DNA of 39,053 bases from Monosiga brevicollis MX1 (GCF_000002865.3 NW_001865082.1:218527-257579), one strand, 5' to 3'; counted from the stretch's first letter, positions 22,105 through 33,030 are shown. The notes: generated by a model not told the origin, from the sequence alone. Program-made: numbers and translations.

Positions 22105-22879
22105 CAGACAGATACACGCGCCGATGGCATTTACTTGATTTCGCGCCAGGGCGTGGGCATGATGGCCTACTGCGACATGACAACTGAAGGCGGAGGGTGG
22201 TACGTCCTTTGCAAGGCGTCGACTGATTGATTAGCAGTGCTTGTTGACCCGCCCACATATGACTGCATTCACCTCCATCTCTGCTTTGATGTGAATTTAA
22301 ATGACTTTGTATTGCCCTGGTCGGTGGGTTTATTGGCTGCTTCGTTGCGCTTTCTTGGCGATTGGCAGGACTCTCTTTGCCACCAAGGCCACGCCTTCCT
22401 TCAAGCCTATTACGTCGGGACAATTTCCAGCCGAGCCCGTGGATACGAGGTCGGACATGTCTGGCAGTATTCCTCGTGACACTGCGTTTCGGTAGGTTTT
22501 GTTCAAGTTTGCCACGGTTCCCGACGTGTACACGGTCTACTCGCGCCGCGAGTCGGATTCGACAGGCTTTAGTAACTCTCTGATGGGGATCTACACAACG
22601 GAAGCGTCGGCGACTGTGTCGGACTTGCATGCGGTCCGACATGGAACGCGCATTCCCCGCGGAGGCCCGGCGGCTGCCACCTCGGCAATCAGCTTGCACT
22701 TTGGTGAGCACGGCATTGCTGAGAACGTTTCCAAAACGTTAGGGTTGATGCTGGCTCTTTGGTCCACAGTCAATACCGGCATGATCTAGGCCTTTTTGGA
22801 CAACAGTACGGCCTCGGGTTGCAAGTTCCTTGCCAGCATATGTCTTAGCACCGAGCCCATCCTCTACTTGTATCGATAG
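22105..22879 (+). pseudogene. Fibrinogen-like unit 3 with in-frame TAG codons
   Basis: Exons 22105-22199 and 22369-22879. ADGIYLIS, YCDMTTEGGGW and TLFATKATPSF parallel unit 2. TAG at 22493-22495 falls just before VLFKFATVPD, where unit 1 has Gln (CAA). A second TAG is at 22787-22789, before a continued match (CKFLASICLSTEPILYLYR) that ends at TAG 22877-22879. Sequence on both sides of each TAG stays in one frame and matches the other units, so these look like recent nonsense mutations. Confidence 0.6.
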
Positions 22880-23500
22880 CCAGCCGCAGCCGTTTCAATA
22901 CTATACTACGTCCCGACTGACCGTCAATGACGTTTTACAGTCACCCTGGCATTTTTTGCCTTGAAACATGTTACCAAACTTCATTTTGCAGAGGAGCTGA
23001 TCTCTTGATGGCCATGAAGTATTGACAACCATCGTCAATCAGGACCAAAGCCAAGCGCTCTCAGATTCATTGAATGTCTGGAATGCCACTGTGTGAGTGA
23101 AGCAATTATTCTTCAAGTGGATCTGGTCTCGTTTGTCCTGAAGGATGTGTCACCTGTTACGCTGGTGTGTTGTCTTGCGGCTCAGATGCAATGAGTGAAG
23201 CGATCCAAACCTTGTCATTTTGATGCTCTTCTTGCAAGGCCTCGTGTTTGTCTATAATTGAACTAATTTGAGGCGCGGCTGACGAGTCTGATTTGCGTCG
23301 TGAAATGATTAACATGTAAACTTGAGAGGCTTTTAGTCCCGGAGCCAAACCTGGCTCTTGGGGACTCAAGCTTTTGCACAAATGAATTTAGTCTGTCCAT
23401 GAGCGACAGGTCACAGCGCGCAAGAATTTCGGCACGCGACTTGCTCGCCTAAGCCACGCTTTGCGTAAAGCGTCATGAATGGCATTACAATCCTAGTCAG
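22880..23500. other. Region with no recognised gene
   Basis: Contains short plus-strand stretches with coding-like composition (for example nt 23000-23100) but no defensible exon. It may hold decayed exons of the fibrinogen-like locus. Confidence 0.4.
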
Positions 23501-23710
23501 AGCAAGGATTGGCTTCGGGTGGGCCTTGGGCTGCTTCACAGCCAGGTCCGAGAGCTGTGTTTTAGCAAGACCACCCCGACGGTAATCCAGGCCATGTATG
23601 GTCATTTGGCCAAGCCATATGAAGACATGTTGCGAGAATGAGACCTGCCTTGATGCCGACGATGGCATTGCCGACATCGTCACCGGGCTGGATGTCGACG
23701 TGGTGAGGTA
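23501..23710 (+). pseudogene. Coding-like fragment, possibly a decayed receptor exon
   Basis: Follows a possible acceptor (TAGTCAG). One frame reads KDWLRVGLGLLHSQVREL and onward to a TGA at 23639-23641. The next frame then continues with CLDADDGIADIVTGLDVDVV to a possible donor near 23700. The frame change without a plausible intron suggests decay or a sequence error. The family is not recognised. It may belong to the locus that ends with the membrane-anchor exon at 24030. Confidence 0.35.
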
Positions 23711-24029
23711 ACCGCGTCGTTCGCACTGATCGTGGGTAGGCTGCGTTTTTGGCTGCGCGAAAGGCGCAAGCTCAGGCCGAAGCGCGCCGCCGAGACGCCC
23801 GACACCTCGGCCCAAGGCCAACGCCACATGGATACGATTGGTCTCTCTGTGTGCCGAGCATTATTCGAAGCCATGGGTCTCACAAGCATTGCCCGGCTCT
23901 CCTCATGCGTCTGATGTCCGCTCTTAGATAACTTCACCCTCTTCATTGGAAAACTACTCGGACTCAGTGATCAACGCCACCGCAAGGGCACGCCGGTTGC
24001 ACTTAGCAAAGCGCGAAGCGTAAAATCAG

Positions 24030-24224
24030 GTCACCAACTTTTCTGATACTTGGACCGCCCATCGCGAGGAAATCTATCATGCGGTTGTAATGAGTGCTGG
24101 TGTGGCCGTAGTTGTACTTGTTTGGCTGTTACAACGCCGCAAGCAGCAGGTGGCTGCAAACGTCAATGCCCGAGCTGCACGGGACCTCAAGTACTTGCGC
24201 TTCAATCGAGAAGTAGAGGTCTGA
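24030..24224 (+). CDS. C-terminal exon with a transmembrane segment
   Basis: After acceptor AAAATCAG, 64 codons to TGA at 24222-24224. It begins VTNFSDTWTAHREEIYH, then a hydrophobic helix (VVMSAGVAVVVLVWLL) followed by QRRKQQ and a short basic cytoplasmic tail ending REVEV. This is the normal end of a type I membrane protein. It may be the anchor of the fibrinogen-like ectodomain upstream; that link is inference only. Confidence 0.5.
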   Translation, partial: VTNFSDTWTAHREEIYHAVVMSAGVAVVVLVWLLQRRKQQVAANVNARAARDLKYLRFNREVEV

Positions 24225-25478
24225 TACGCCTGATACCAGGCGCCATAATGCCTGTGGCCGTGTGCCAAATAGTGTATGGGTCACCCGTTTGAGACCCTGT
24301 TGTGTGCTGTCTTTCCTCGTTGCGCGCGTCATCGATAGATTTTTTCTCTTATCGCGGATGTGAAGAGTTGTGTTCAATTTAACATTGGATGTCAAAAGAA
24401 ATTCAGCGATCTCGTCAGCGATCTCGTCACATTGTGCAGACCCCGCCAGACAAGTATGAGAGGCACCATGACTGTTGGTGTCGAATATCCGCCATCAGAC
24501 TACAACAAAAGCACCATCGCCCTCTCTATTCACCTATCCAAGAGCTGCTCTGGCTCCGCCGTGACTATCCAAGAGGCCACCCGCCTCGTCGCGCATGGAG
24601 GCACCGAATCTATTGTCGGCGCAAGAGGTGCACCCATGAGATCCAAGGATGGGCAGCCACAGGCCTAGCAGCCAATCAATCTGGTGCTTGATGAGTGCGT
24701 GCCGGGTTGTGGGCAGCGAGCAAAGAAAACCGCAGTGTCACGTTCTGTAGAAACCGAGCAGAAAGCCATCCATGTGTGACTGTAAATTTAAATATTACTA
24801 CATGTAGTGACTTTCGGGATTGACTGTCGTCTTCAAAAACTTCTTCTTCTGCATTTGCAAAACTAGGGTGAGCGCATGCGAGCGCGGGCGTTGGTGCTCG
24901 AGATTCAAGCCGCTCCAGCGGGATTCTGCATATTTTCAATGCCACATCTGAAGGCAGACCATGCCGGATGATCATGCACTCGCCTGCAACCCGACGGGCG
25001 TTCACAACATCTGGTTGATTGACGCGTCGAGCTCGCGAGCTGGTTGTTTTGACATGGGGTTGTTCATTATTGATTGCGCATGATGTGGTGCCTCCTTAGC
25101 CAGCGGCCTCTGGCCACATCGAAACGCGCGTGATCAAGCTTTGGCCGCCAACACGCTGTCTGTGCGTGTGTGTCGTGTGTGTGCTTCAGTGTGCACGCCA
25201 CAGACGATCTCGTCCCGCAACAGCGGCGGTCGATGTGGTGCGCCGGACAAGCAAGCAGGCAACTCTCTGCAACTAGTAGTTAAAGGTGAGCTGAGCCCAT
25301 CCTGTCTCAGGACATCGTGAGGAGGCAAGGAGCTGACATGACTGGCTGCCATTCTGACGCCGGCATCACTGCCTGCCAGCACTGGATCTCAGCAAGTTGT
25401 ATTTGGAGGGGGTTCATGCGATTAGAATTCTTCCAGCCTTTCCCAAAAAAAAAAAAAAAAAAGAAGCAAATCGTCATC
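24225..25478. other. Region with no recognised gene
   Basis: About 1.25 kb with no convincing coding sequence on either strand. A run of about 19 A (25445-25463) lies just upstream of the ankyrin gene start, with the ankyrin 5' UTR probably around it. Confidence 0.5.
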
Positions 25479-27129
25479 ATGCGTTCGGACGGCGAACAGC
25501 TCGTTTGGGGTTGCAGCGAACAAGATCCACAAGTGGCGTTGCAGCTGTTGAACAGTTGGGATGCACCACGCATCCGATCCGCCGCCAACTTCGCAACTGA
25601 GCTGGTAAGTCCTTTTTATTGTCAACGTCACTTGGGACATGTGAACGTGCACTTGAGCATGAACATCACGGGGCTCCAATGTCATTGCACTTCAACGGTC
25701 GTTGCCTTTTGCGTGTGGCGTTCGCAAATCGACCCGCAGAATGCCGACACACCGCTGACCTGGGCCGCCTTTTGGGGACATGTGGAGATAGCGAAGATCT
25801 TGTTGAAGCATGACGCTGAGATTGAAGCCAAGGACGTCGTCAGTCCTCTCAATTTCCTTTCCAATGCTCCTCTTTGATGGCGATCTGCTCTTCATTCAAC
25901 CGATACCTGTTCATATGCAACGCTGCGTGTGGTGATGAATCAACCCTTAGGTGGGCCACACACCACTGCACATTGCCTGCCATCGGAATAAGGAGCAGGC
26001 GATAGAAATCCTGCTAAAGCATGGCGCTGATGCCCAAGCCAGGGACAATGTCAGTGTTGTGTTCTTTCAGTTACCGCCTTTTCCCACCCGTGGTGGAACC
26101 TGTACCACAAGCTGATCGATTGACAATAGTTTTGTGAGCATGTATTCATGACACGCTTGTGGTGGTAAATTAATCCGCAGGACGGCGCCACGCCACTGCA
26201 CGCTGCCTGTAGAAACGGTCGGGTAGAGGCGGTGGAGATGCTGTTGGCGCACGGTGTCGATGCAAAAGTCAAAAACAACGTCAGTATGACCGTCTCCTGC
26301 AATCGACACGACCCCTTTCTCTGATTTGTGTGGGCGTGAGCTCCTTTCCACCCACGGGCAATCGGACATGTGCGACCCCTTGTGGTACTGCTGGATGCGA
26401 TGACGCAACTACGGGTGTTGGTGGTGATGATGGCTACCGACAGATTGCCATGACGCCTCTACACTTTGCTTGCCGAAATGGTCATGTCAGCGTGATGAAA
26501 ATCCTGTTGCGGCACGATGTTGATCTAGAGGCCAAAGACAATGTCAGTTCCGCCCCTCTCGGTGTAAACCCTCTTTGCTACTCTGTCTTATTTGCTGTCT
26601 GTTTCGCTGTCCCTGCCGCCGTCGTTGTCCCCATCTTTGCCTCTGTCTTTGTCTCTATCTCTGTCGCTGTCTCTCCTGCTTCATTATAACATTGTGAAGA
26701 AATCTGTGCTTGCGGGCTTGTGTCAGCGCTTTTTGCTTGTTGTGCCCTTCCTTTCTCGTGCTGTGCGTGTTCTTGTCTCATCAACTCGCTTTTGCATCTT
26801 TCTTGCGCTCGCTTGATTGTTATTAGTCAACCGGTAGGAGAACAGGACAGCTCTGCATCTGGCTTGTCGGGATGGCCACGAGAGAATGGTGAATAAGCTA
26901 TTACAGCTTGGTGTGGATGCCGATGTGCTGGACAAAGTGAGTCACGAACAAATAAAGGCGTAACAAACTTGATAGCACCAACGCCAGGTTCACAACGTTG
27001 TATTTGGTTTGTAGTATTTCGCCTTGATAGTGTTGCTCTGATATTGGTGTATCGTTCTAGGCACAGAAGCGACCTCTGGATTTGTACGTGGAGGGCTATC
27101 TAGATGATTCATTCGATCTCAGTCGGAGC
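25479..27129 (+). CDS. Ankyrin-repeat protein with one repeat per exon
   Basis: Exons: 25479-25604 (42 codons), then five exons of exactly 99 nt each, 25740-25838, 25951-26049, 26181-26279, 26444-26542 and 26838-26936, then 27061-27129 (23 codons). All introns are phase 0. Each 99-nt exon is one 33-residue ankyrin repeat with TPLH/TALH, a central AC-x-NGH helix and I-LL-x-H/L. Four consecutive donors read GTCAGT. 230 residues are modelled. The 3' end is unresolved: coding-like sequence at 27465-27689 (RLDLSGRFLDALMDMAMTA) may be a terminal exon in another phase. The start at 25481 follows an A-run that would otherwise encode poly-Lys; an in-frame ATG further up exists. Function: a protein-binding scaffold, partner unknown. 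Confidence 0.8.
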
Positions 27130-28789
27130 GTAAGAGTCACGACTCAAGTTACGCCATGATCACTCAGCCGTCTTTTTATGCTTCTTATCCCATGTAACTT
27201 TACTTGCTTGATCGTCAGCTGGTTATTAATCTGCCCTGCGCCAGTTGTCGGCCTGGCTTCTTCCACAGCAGTGATCCGGAGGGTAGGAACATCCCTTGAC
27301 ACCGTATCCTTTTGTGTTGTATGGTTCGTTTCTTGGATTGCTCACAGTGCAATGAATGGTTTAGTGCAAGCTCTTATCTCAGCTGAGCAGAAGCATCATT
27401 TCAAGGCTTTGATTGCAGTCTTATTTGGGGTTGGCTGGCGCGTGGAGCCAGACGCTTTTCAAGATTGTGCACTGCAAGAACTGAGCGTCGCAGCGTTGTT
27501 GGACGCCTAGATCTGAGTGGCAGGTTCTTGGATGCCTTGATGGATATGGCAATGACTGCTGTTTGCACGTCAAACATGACAGACAAAGAATGGTATCAGG
27601 CTGCCATGACAATCGCAGCAGTGTTGCATGCAGATAAAAAAATAAAATTGAATACTCTCAGGTATCACGCACATGACGATCGAGTATGAAAAATGCACAC
27701 CAATGCCATCACCTCTGCTAGAGTCTCTTGACCAGTTTGCCCCCGTGTCCATTGCATTCGTCAGCTCCCTACCCCACCCCAACACAAGCATGCTACAGCC
27801 AGCGCTGCAGCTTACGCGTGCGCGGTTTTTGACGAAGCGTGCAGCTACGCTCGTCTCACACGTACCCGCTCGTCAAGTAGCCATGGTGCCGCGGAAGCAA
27901 CACTGCAATGGCTAGACAACACTCCTGTTCCTTGTCGATTAATCAAAACGCTGGACTGTTCAATGTCAAAGCAGCACTTGCTATCGCGAGCAGATACAGC
28001 TCAATGCATACAATAACATAGTCCAAAGGCATCATCAGACGCTGGTCTGATGATAAAGGGCAAACGACAGCCAAGACACAGGACAGGACAGTGACCATAA
28101 GAGCTCATGTACTATCTTCCAAGAATCGAAACGAGTGTTTGCCCGAGTTCTTGTTGTGGCGTTTACGGCCGAGAAGTCAAAGCAGGGCGCTGCAAACAAT
28201 GATGGCGCTCATCATCAATTTAATTATGCGCACGTAATTACATGGCGGTATAATTTGCCCCCCTGATGAGATCCATCAATCACGTGCTTCATGGCCAAGG
28301 AAAGGCGAGATGCTTGTGTAAATCAAAGAGCTTGGGGTTAGGGTAAATACAGAAGCCGTCCAACGCCAACTCAAAGTTGACAGGATGCGCGTAAGGCAGT
28401 TGAGCAAGACAGCAACTGCATTTCAATCTCGACGCCCACTAATCTCTGCCTTTTGTATCTCCATCTCGCTGTACCTCTGTTTATCCCTCTTTCTGCAACC
28501 CTGAGATTTCTTCGATCCCGCCAACTCTCTTCTCCGCTCTCCATTCCTTTCCATGTCTCTCAAAAAAAAGCAAAATAGCCACCAATTGTTCTATTTTTAG
28601 ATCCAATACTGAGGTTTGGAAGTACAGCCGATGCTGATGGAGCATTTTTCTTCTTTCGCTTTGCTTTTGATCATTGTCACCTTTTTTTTCTTTCTTTCTT
28701 CTTCGTCTTTCTTTGCACGTTCTCCCAACTCGATCGCCGCTCGATTGGCCGTGGGTCCGCTTGTTGTGCCGAACGCGTGACGCACAAGC
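27130..28789. other. Ankyrin gene 3' region and upstream flank of the nuclease-kinase gene
   Basis: No gene is firmly placed. 27465-27689 may contain the last ankyrin-gene exon. 27900-28430 is AT-rich without coding signal. 28440-28745 is strongly pyrimidine-rich and probably the promoter/5' UTR of the next gene. Confidence 0.45.
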
Positions 28790-31318
28790 ATGAGTGTGGG
28801 TCTGGACGTGGTTGCACTTGCGCGGCAGCTCCGGGATTTGAATTTCGACGAGAGCACTATCGTGCAGATATGCAAACAGGAGCGTGAGGAGCATGAGCGC
28901 AAGGAGAAGGAGGAGCGTGAGCGCAAGGAGAAGGAGGAGCGTGAGCGCAAGGAGAAGGAGGAGCGTGAGCGCAAGGAGAAGCTGAATGAAGTGGTTGGTG
29001 CATCAATACCCGACCTCTCTCCCTCACTCACCCGCTGTGCAACAATGCAATTGTCTGGGATGAAGGATGGTGCAATGCCTCTTCTCACTTGTCGGTGTCG
29101 GCGTGCTTGTCAGTGTACTTTCCTTGAGAACCATTTCGAGGTTCCTCGAGGCCATAACCTGTTGGATCGTCTAGCAACCATGTCAACCGACCAATTTTCT
29201 CTACTGTGCTATCGATACCAGCATCACCTAGTCAACAGTGACTTTCTTCAGACCTATCTGTCCATTACAGGTAAAGCTTCGCTCGGGCTTGAAAGTCGAC
29301 AGACTGCCCCGCCTGCCCGTCTGTGCCCTCTGGATGCTCTAATTGACCACTGTCAATGTTTTTTGTTACTTATATTGATTTTTTCAGGGCACACTTGGGT
29401 TCGAAAGGCGTCTCCAAGTGAGGCAGCAGGCTATTTGCCTGAGAAGCCACCTTCCGAGACTCCAAGGATTAGTGACATCAACAGCAATGACAAGATCTTT
29501 GGCATTGTGGTGCTGCCTCCGAGCTCTCATTACTTGGCCCTTGAGATCGTTCAGCAAGCTGAAGCGCTGTTGTCTCCTGATGTCGTTCTGCCTCAAGAAG
29601 GCATCCATACCGATTTGATATCCGCATATTCGTGCCTCAGCCACGTGCACGCGACCCTGAGGCACGAGCCTTACTTCTCGACGGTTATTACACCGGCTTT
29701 GCACGAGCACTTTGTCACGACTGTAGTCAGCCCTGAGCAGGAACCAGTCAGGAAGGTCGTGCGCTTTTCACACCAGGCATCAATCGGCAGCGGCGCCACG
29801 CACGCTGACTGGGTGGGAGTTGACTCCCAGAGGCATCCGGTCGTCATGGGCGAGTGCAAAATGGAACGCAAGCACTTTGACAACTTTGGTGGCCAAGTGG
29901 GCAACGAGGTTGTGCGGCTTGGCATCCTGCCGACGAAATACGATATGCGACAGGAAAGGCAACACCTGTTCTATCCTCTCACCAACATCAACGTGTGTAA
30001 GGACATTGTGACCGCCTATCTGGTCTTGCACGTGACGCGCCCAAAGGAGGTTGAGGTGGTCGCAGACATGTTTGGCTTGCGCAAAGCAAATAAGACATAC
30101 TTTCTGGCCTTTCTTCGACTTGGATCCGCCAAAATTTCGACCGACGCCAACGACCAGCGGGCTGTCTGGGCGCTTTTGACAGCCTGCAAGGATTTTGTCA
30201 CGAATCGCCTGCCTGGTATCATCGAAGCCCGTCGTGGCAACAAGTTTCAGCTGCCATCCGACTGCGAGCCCTTTCCCTGCCCGGATCGGGGCATGAAGGG
30301 TTGGACATGTAGCGCCGCGTACGGGCCCAACGTGCAGGTTTACGAACGTCAGTCGGAGTCGTGGGTCATCAAGCACTACGACTACTGGGGTCGCCGATCT
30401 GGGGCTTTGAGCACATGTTTGTATCAGATTGCTCCCACTGATGTTCGCGAGCCGCCGTTCGAGGTGCTGAAAGCGCTTGGCGCGTTGGAAAAGACTGGCA
30501 AGTTTTACAAGGCGTGGGTGGTGGACACCCTCGCGGAGGGTGTGAAGCTCCTCCGATACCCGCGGGTGAAGACAGCTCCATGCGGCCGCAATGCGCACAA
30601 ACAGCTGGCCAGCGTTGTTGAGCAGGTGCAAGCGTTGCACAATTTTGGCATTGTGCACGGCGACATCTTGCTCCGCAACATACTTTTTTGCAACAGCTGG
30701 CAGCTGGAGGATTGGATGACCAAGTCGCCAGGCTGGAAGATGGAAGATCAAACCAACGACGAGGATAAAACGCCATCCCCAAGCCGAGCGCCCTCACAGA
30801 ATGCAGAAGTGGTTTCAACGGAAGTGGCCTCGGCGGAAATGGCCTCGCCCTCAGAGGAAGCGGCCGCGACAACTGAAGAAGCGACAGCAGAGGAGCCGGT
30901 GGCTTTCCTGATTGACTTTGACTTGAGTCGCCATGAAGGCGAACCATATGTGTCTGGTTACAACTACACAGGCAATCTCAAGCATTACCGTCACCCTGAT
31001 GCTCGCCCAGATGAGAAGATCGAAAAGTCTCATGATGGCTATGCATTGGCTCGCGTGGCTGAGCGCATTCTTGTGGCAAATGGTGCCCGTGAGAATCTGA
31101 TCAAGGCGTTGGAGGATTTGCGATTCGATGATGCGATCAAATTGTGCAATGAGTGTACTGGCCTTCAAACAGTGGAAATGGTCTTCTCGGCGTCGTCAGG
31201 TAGTCCACCGCGTGACAGGGTGTCATTTGTCATGGAGCTAAGACACGCTTTTGTTCGAGCTTTTGCCGTTTGCAGGGGAGGGGAGCTGTTTACAAATAAC
31301 AGGGCTGGTGTGTCATAG
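28790..31318 (+). CDS. PD-(D/E)XK nuclease plus kinase-like fusion (Crinkler-type)
   Basis: Open frame of 842 residues; removing a likely intron at 29271-29387 leaves 803. Order: short N-terminal helix; charged coiled coil of four 8-residue repeats (RKEKEERE); uncharacterised region; a restriction-endonuclease-like domain with HADWVG (Asp at nt 29807), GECK (Glu 29852, Lys 29858) and GGQVGNE; then a kinase-like domain with WVIK (Lys 30371), VHGDILLRN (Asp 30662) and LIDFD (30911-30919). An acidic Ser/Ala/Glu-rich insert of about 60 residues separates the last two kinase motifs. This nuclease-kinase pairing is that of the C-terminal module in Crinkler-RHS-type effectors and related proteins of fungi, oomycetes and free-living protists. 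No glycine loop and no secretion signal are evident. Expected to act on nucleic acid, perhaps in the nucleus; not shown. Start: first ATG after the pyrimidine-rich leader. Confidence 0.78.
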   Translation: MSVGLDVVALARQLRDLNFDESTIVQICKQEREEHERKEKEERERKEKEERERKEKEERERKEKLNEVVGASIPDLSPSLTRCATMQLSGMKDGAMPLLTCRCRRACQCTFLENHFEVPRGHNLLDRLATMSTDQFSLLCYRYQHHLVNSDFLQTYLSITGKASLGLESRQTAPPARLCPLDALIDHCQCFLLLILIFSGHTWVRKASPSEAAGYLPEKPPSETPRISDINSNDKIFGIVVLPPSSHYLALEIVQQAEALLSPDVVLPQEGIHTDLISAYSCLSHVHATLRHEPYFSTVITPALHEHFVTTVVSPEQEPVRKVVRFSHQASIGSGATHADWVGVDSQRHPVVMGECKMERKHFDNFGGQVGNEVVRLGILPTKYDMRQERQHLFYPLTNINVCKDIVTAYLVLHVTRPKEVEVVADMFGLRKANKTYFLAFLRLGSAKISTDANDQRAVWALLTACKDFVTNRLPGIIEARRGNKFQLPSDCEPFPCPDRGMKGWTCSAAYGPNVQVYERQSESWVIKHYDYWGRRSGALSTCLYQIAPTDVREPPFEVLKALGALEKTGKFYKAWVVDTLAEGVKLLRYPRVKTAPCGRNAHKQLASVVEQVQALHNFGIVHGDILLRNILFCNSWQLEDWMTKSPGWKMEDQTNDEDKTPSPSRAPSQNAEVVSTEVASAEMASPSEEAAATTEEATAEEPVAFLIDFDLSRHEGEPYVSGYNYTGNLKHYRHPDARPDEKIEKSHDGYALARVAERILVANGARENLIKALEDLRFDDAIKLCNECTGLQTVEMVFSASSGSPPRDRVSFVMELRHAFVRAFAVCRGGELFTNNRAGVS
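28888..28983 (+). repeat. 24-bp coding minisatellite
   Basis: Four nearly identical 24-bp units (GAGCGCAAGGAGAAGGAGGA plus GCGT) in frame in the nuclease-kinase gene, encoding RKEKEERE coiled coil. Low divergence implies recent expansion. Confidence 0.9.
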
Positions 31319-32513
31319 AGTCGTCCAAGGAAGATTCAGATTTTGCAGGAAGCACCGCAAGCATGTGAAAAAGGTGGGGTAATTGTTCGCGTCAAATCCG
31401 TGCTTCCATGCATTTGAGCTTTCGCACACTCAGTTTCGGTCACTATGGGTCTTTCCACTGAGACCCCCATAGCTGCTGTGACCTCACACATACACCTACA
31501 CTTGGACCCCCGATTCCTGGCACACGCCATCAGCTTGTCACTACTGTTGTTACCCTTTGTTGTGGCACCTGCGGTCGGGCACGAGTTGCACTTTACCCAT
31601 CCTCGAGATTGAGCGACTCTACAGCTATTCTAACGGTGCACCTGGTCTGGTCACTATGAATGCTTGCCGACCGCAGGTACGACAAGCCCCCTGCCATTCT
31701 GTCTTCTCCTTGCTCTCCCGTGTGCTCTGCCCTCTTGTGTTCTTTCCCTATCCTCGGGATTGAGCGGCTCTACAGCGATTCTAACGGTGCACCTGGTCTG
31801 GTCACTGTGAATGCTTGCCGCAGCTGGTTCAATTGACCTCAAGACACCAAAGCTTTCGCTCCGTTCCGACGGACTTTTCTCAAACCTCTCTCAAAACGCT
31901 TCCTCAAATCTACGCGCTTCCTCGAAACCCAAAACCGGCCTCCAGACGTGCTGGAGCCTGACAGTAATCTTGGTTTTAGCGTGCGATAAAATAAAATCTG
32001 AGAACCCGGATTGGTAAAAGGGCCAAGGCACGCTTTAGTTTGAATTTTTGCCGACTGGAGGAGTGCTAATCGCAAGGCCGGTGTTTCATGACTGGAATAC
32101 AAGCATAGAGGCATGTCCAGAAGTTACTGAATCACACTGGAAGATGCCAGTCCTGGCAATCGTGATCATCCATTACAGGATGATATTTGATTATCCTTGA
32201 TGGCGCTCGTCAAGGCAACCTGTAAAACATCGTAATTGTTCCTGTCACCGAGATGTAAGTACGGTCCTGTCGACCGAAAGTGGTATTTATTTGTTTTTTT
32301 GGACCTTTCCCGTTTCTATTTCCTATTTTTGCTTGGCGAGCTGACCACAGACAGATCATTCTCTAAATGCTATGCAATCAGTAAATCAAGTCAAATGCAC
32401 AGAAGGGCTTTGCCAAACGCCTGAAGTAGAAAAGTCCAGCAATCACCACCCCCCGCCCCCGCCCCACCCCCCCCCCCCCAAAAAAAAGGGAAGCCGAAAC
32501 GTCTTCATAGTGA
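31319..32513. other. Intergenic region with duplicated segment and C/A homopolymers
   Basis: No complete gene. Holds the 73-bp direct repeat (31597 and 31747), an intron-like block near 32253-32345 that also occurs near 33030-33115, and a C-rich/A-rich run (about 32449-32488) at the left end of helicase copy 1. Confidence 0.5.
31597..31820 (+). repeat. Direct repeat of about 73 bp, period 150
   Basis: Copies 31597-31669 and 31747-31820 differ at about five positions. Both keep one open frame, IERLYSYSNGAPGLVTMNAC and IERLYSDSNGAPGLVTVNAC. The first is followed by CAG|GTACGA, a possible donor, so this may be a duplicated exon plus intron. The peptide family is not recognised. Confidence 0.7.
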
Positions 32514-33030
32514 ATGGGCAAAACACTGTGTACGCTCGCTCACCTCCAGCCACGCAAGGTCGTGGTGTGGGTAGTGCCGCTTCGTGAGCCTGCCAGAGAC
32601 TTGTGCCGCCGCTTTGAACTGGCTGACATTGTATCGCAGTGGGCTAAGAATGATGGCCGTGACATGCAAGTCAACGTGCAAGTGTTTGTCATGACGGTCG
32701 ACTTTTTGGTTGGCCATGGGATGTGGTGGGTGCAAACTCTCGTGCAGCAGAAGCGTCTGGCCATGCTAGTGATGGACGAAGTTCACACAATGCTCGTGGA
32801 CACTAGCTATCGAGACAGTCTTGTTCGCTGCCCAGGCCGGCTGGACCATCTTCGCCAAGACCCATCTGTCAAGTGTGTGGGCCTGACTGGCACGCTTTAT
32901 TGGAGTGCAAGCATCGACCACCTGCCAGATCCCTCTGGAAGGATTGCATGAGTGTACTCGACAATGTGCAGCTGCCGCCGCCCGTCGAGGAACCCTCTCG
33001 TACACTCTGGGTGTGTTTAGCCACCAGATT
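32514..33030 (+). pseudogene. RecQ/telomere-linked-type helicase fragment, copy 1
   Basis: Frame 32514-32951 begins inside motif I (MGKTLCTL; the preceding glycine loop residues are lost into the C/A-rich run). It contains VVWVVPLREPARDLCRRFE (motif Ia region), VMDEVHTML (motif II, DEVH) and VGLTGTLY (motif III), then ends at TGA 32949-32951. Downstream, coding-like sequence continues in another frame to about 33020. Motifs IV-VI are absent. It is a truncated SF2 helicase, closest in style to copy 2 just downstream. Confidence 0.75.

Noticed and set aside
25317-25478. Upstream extension of the ankyrin first exon
   Set aside because: It would include poly-Lys from an A-run and shows no conserved sequence, though an upstream start cannot be excluded.
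28332-28352. GGGGTTAGGG as telomere repeat
   Set aside because: A single motif, not an array.
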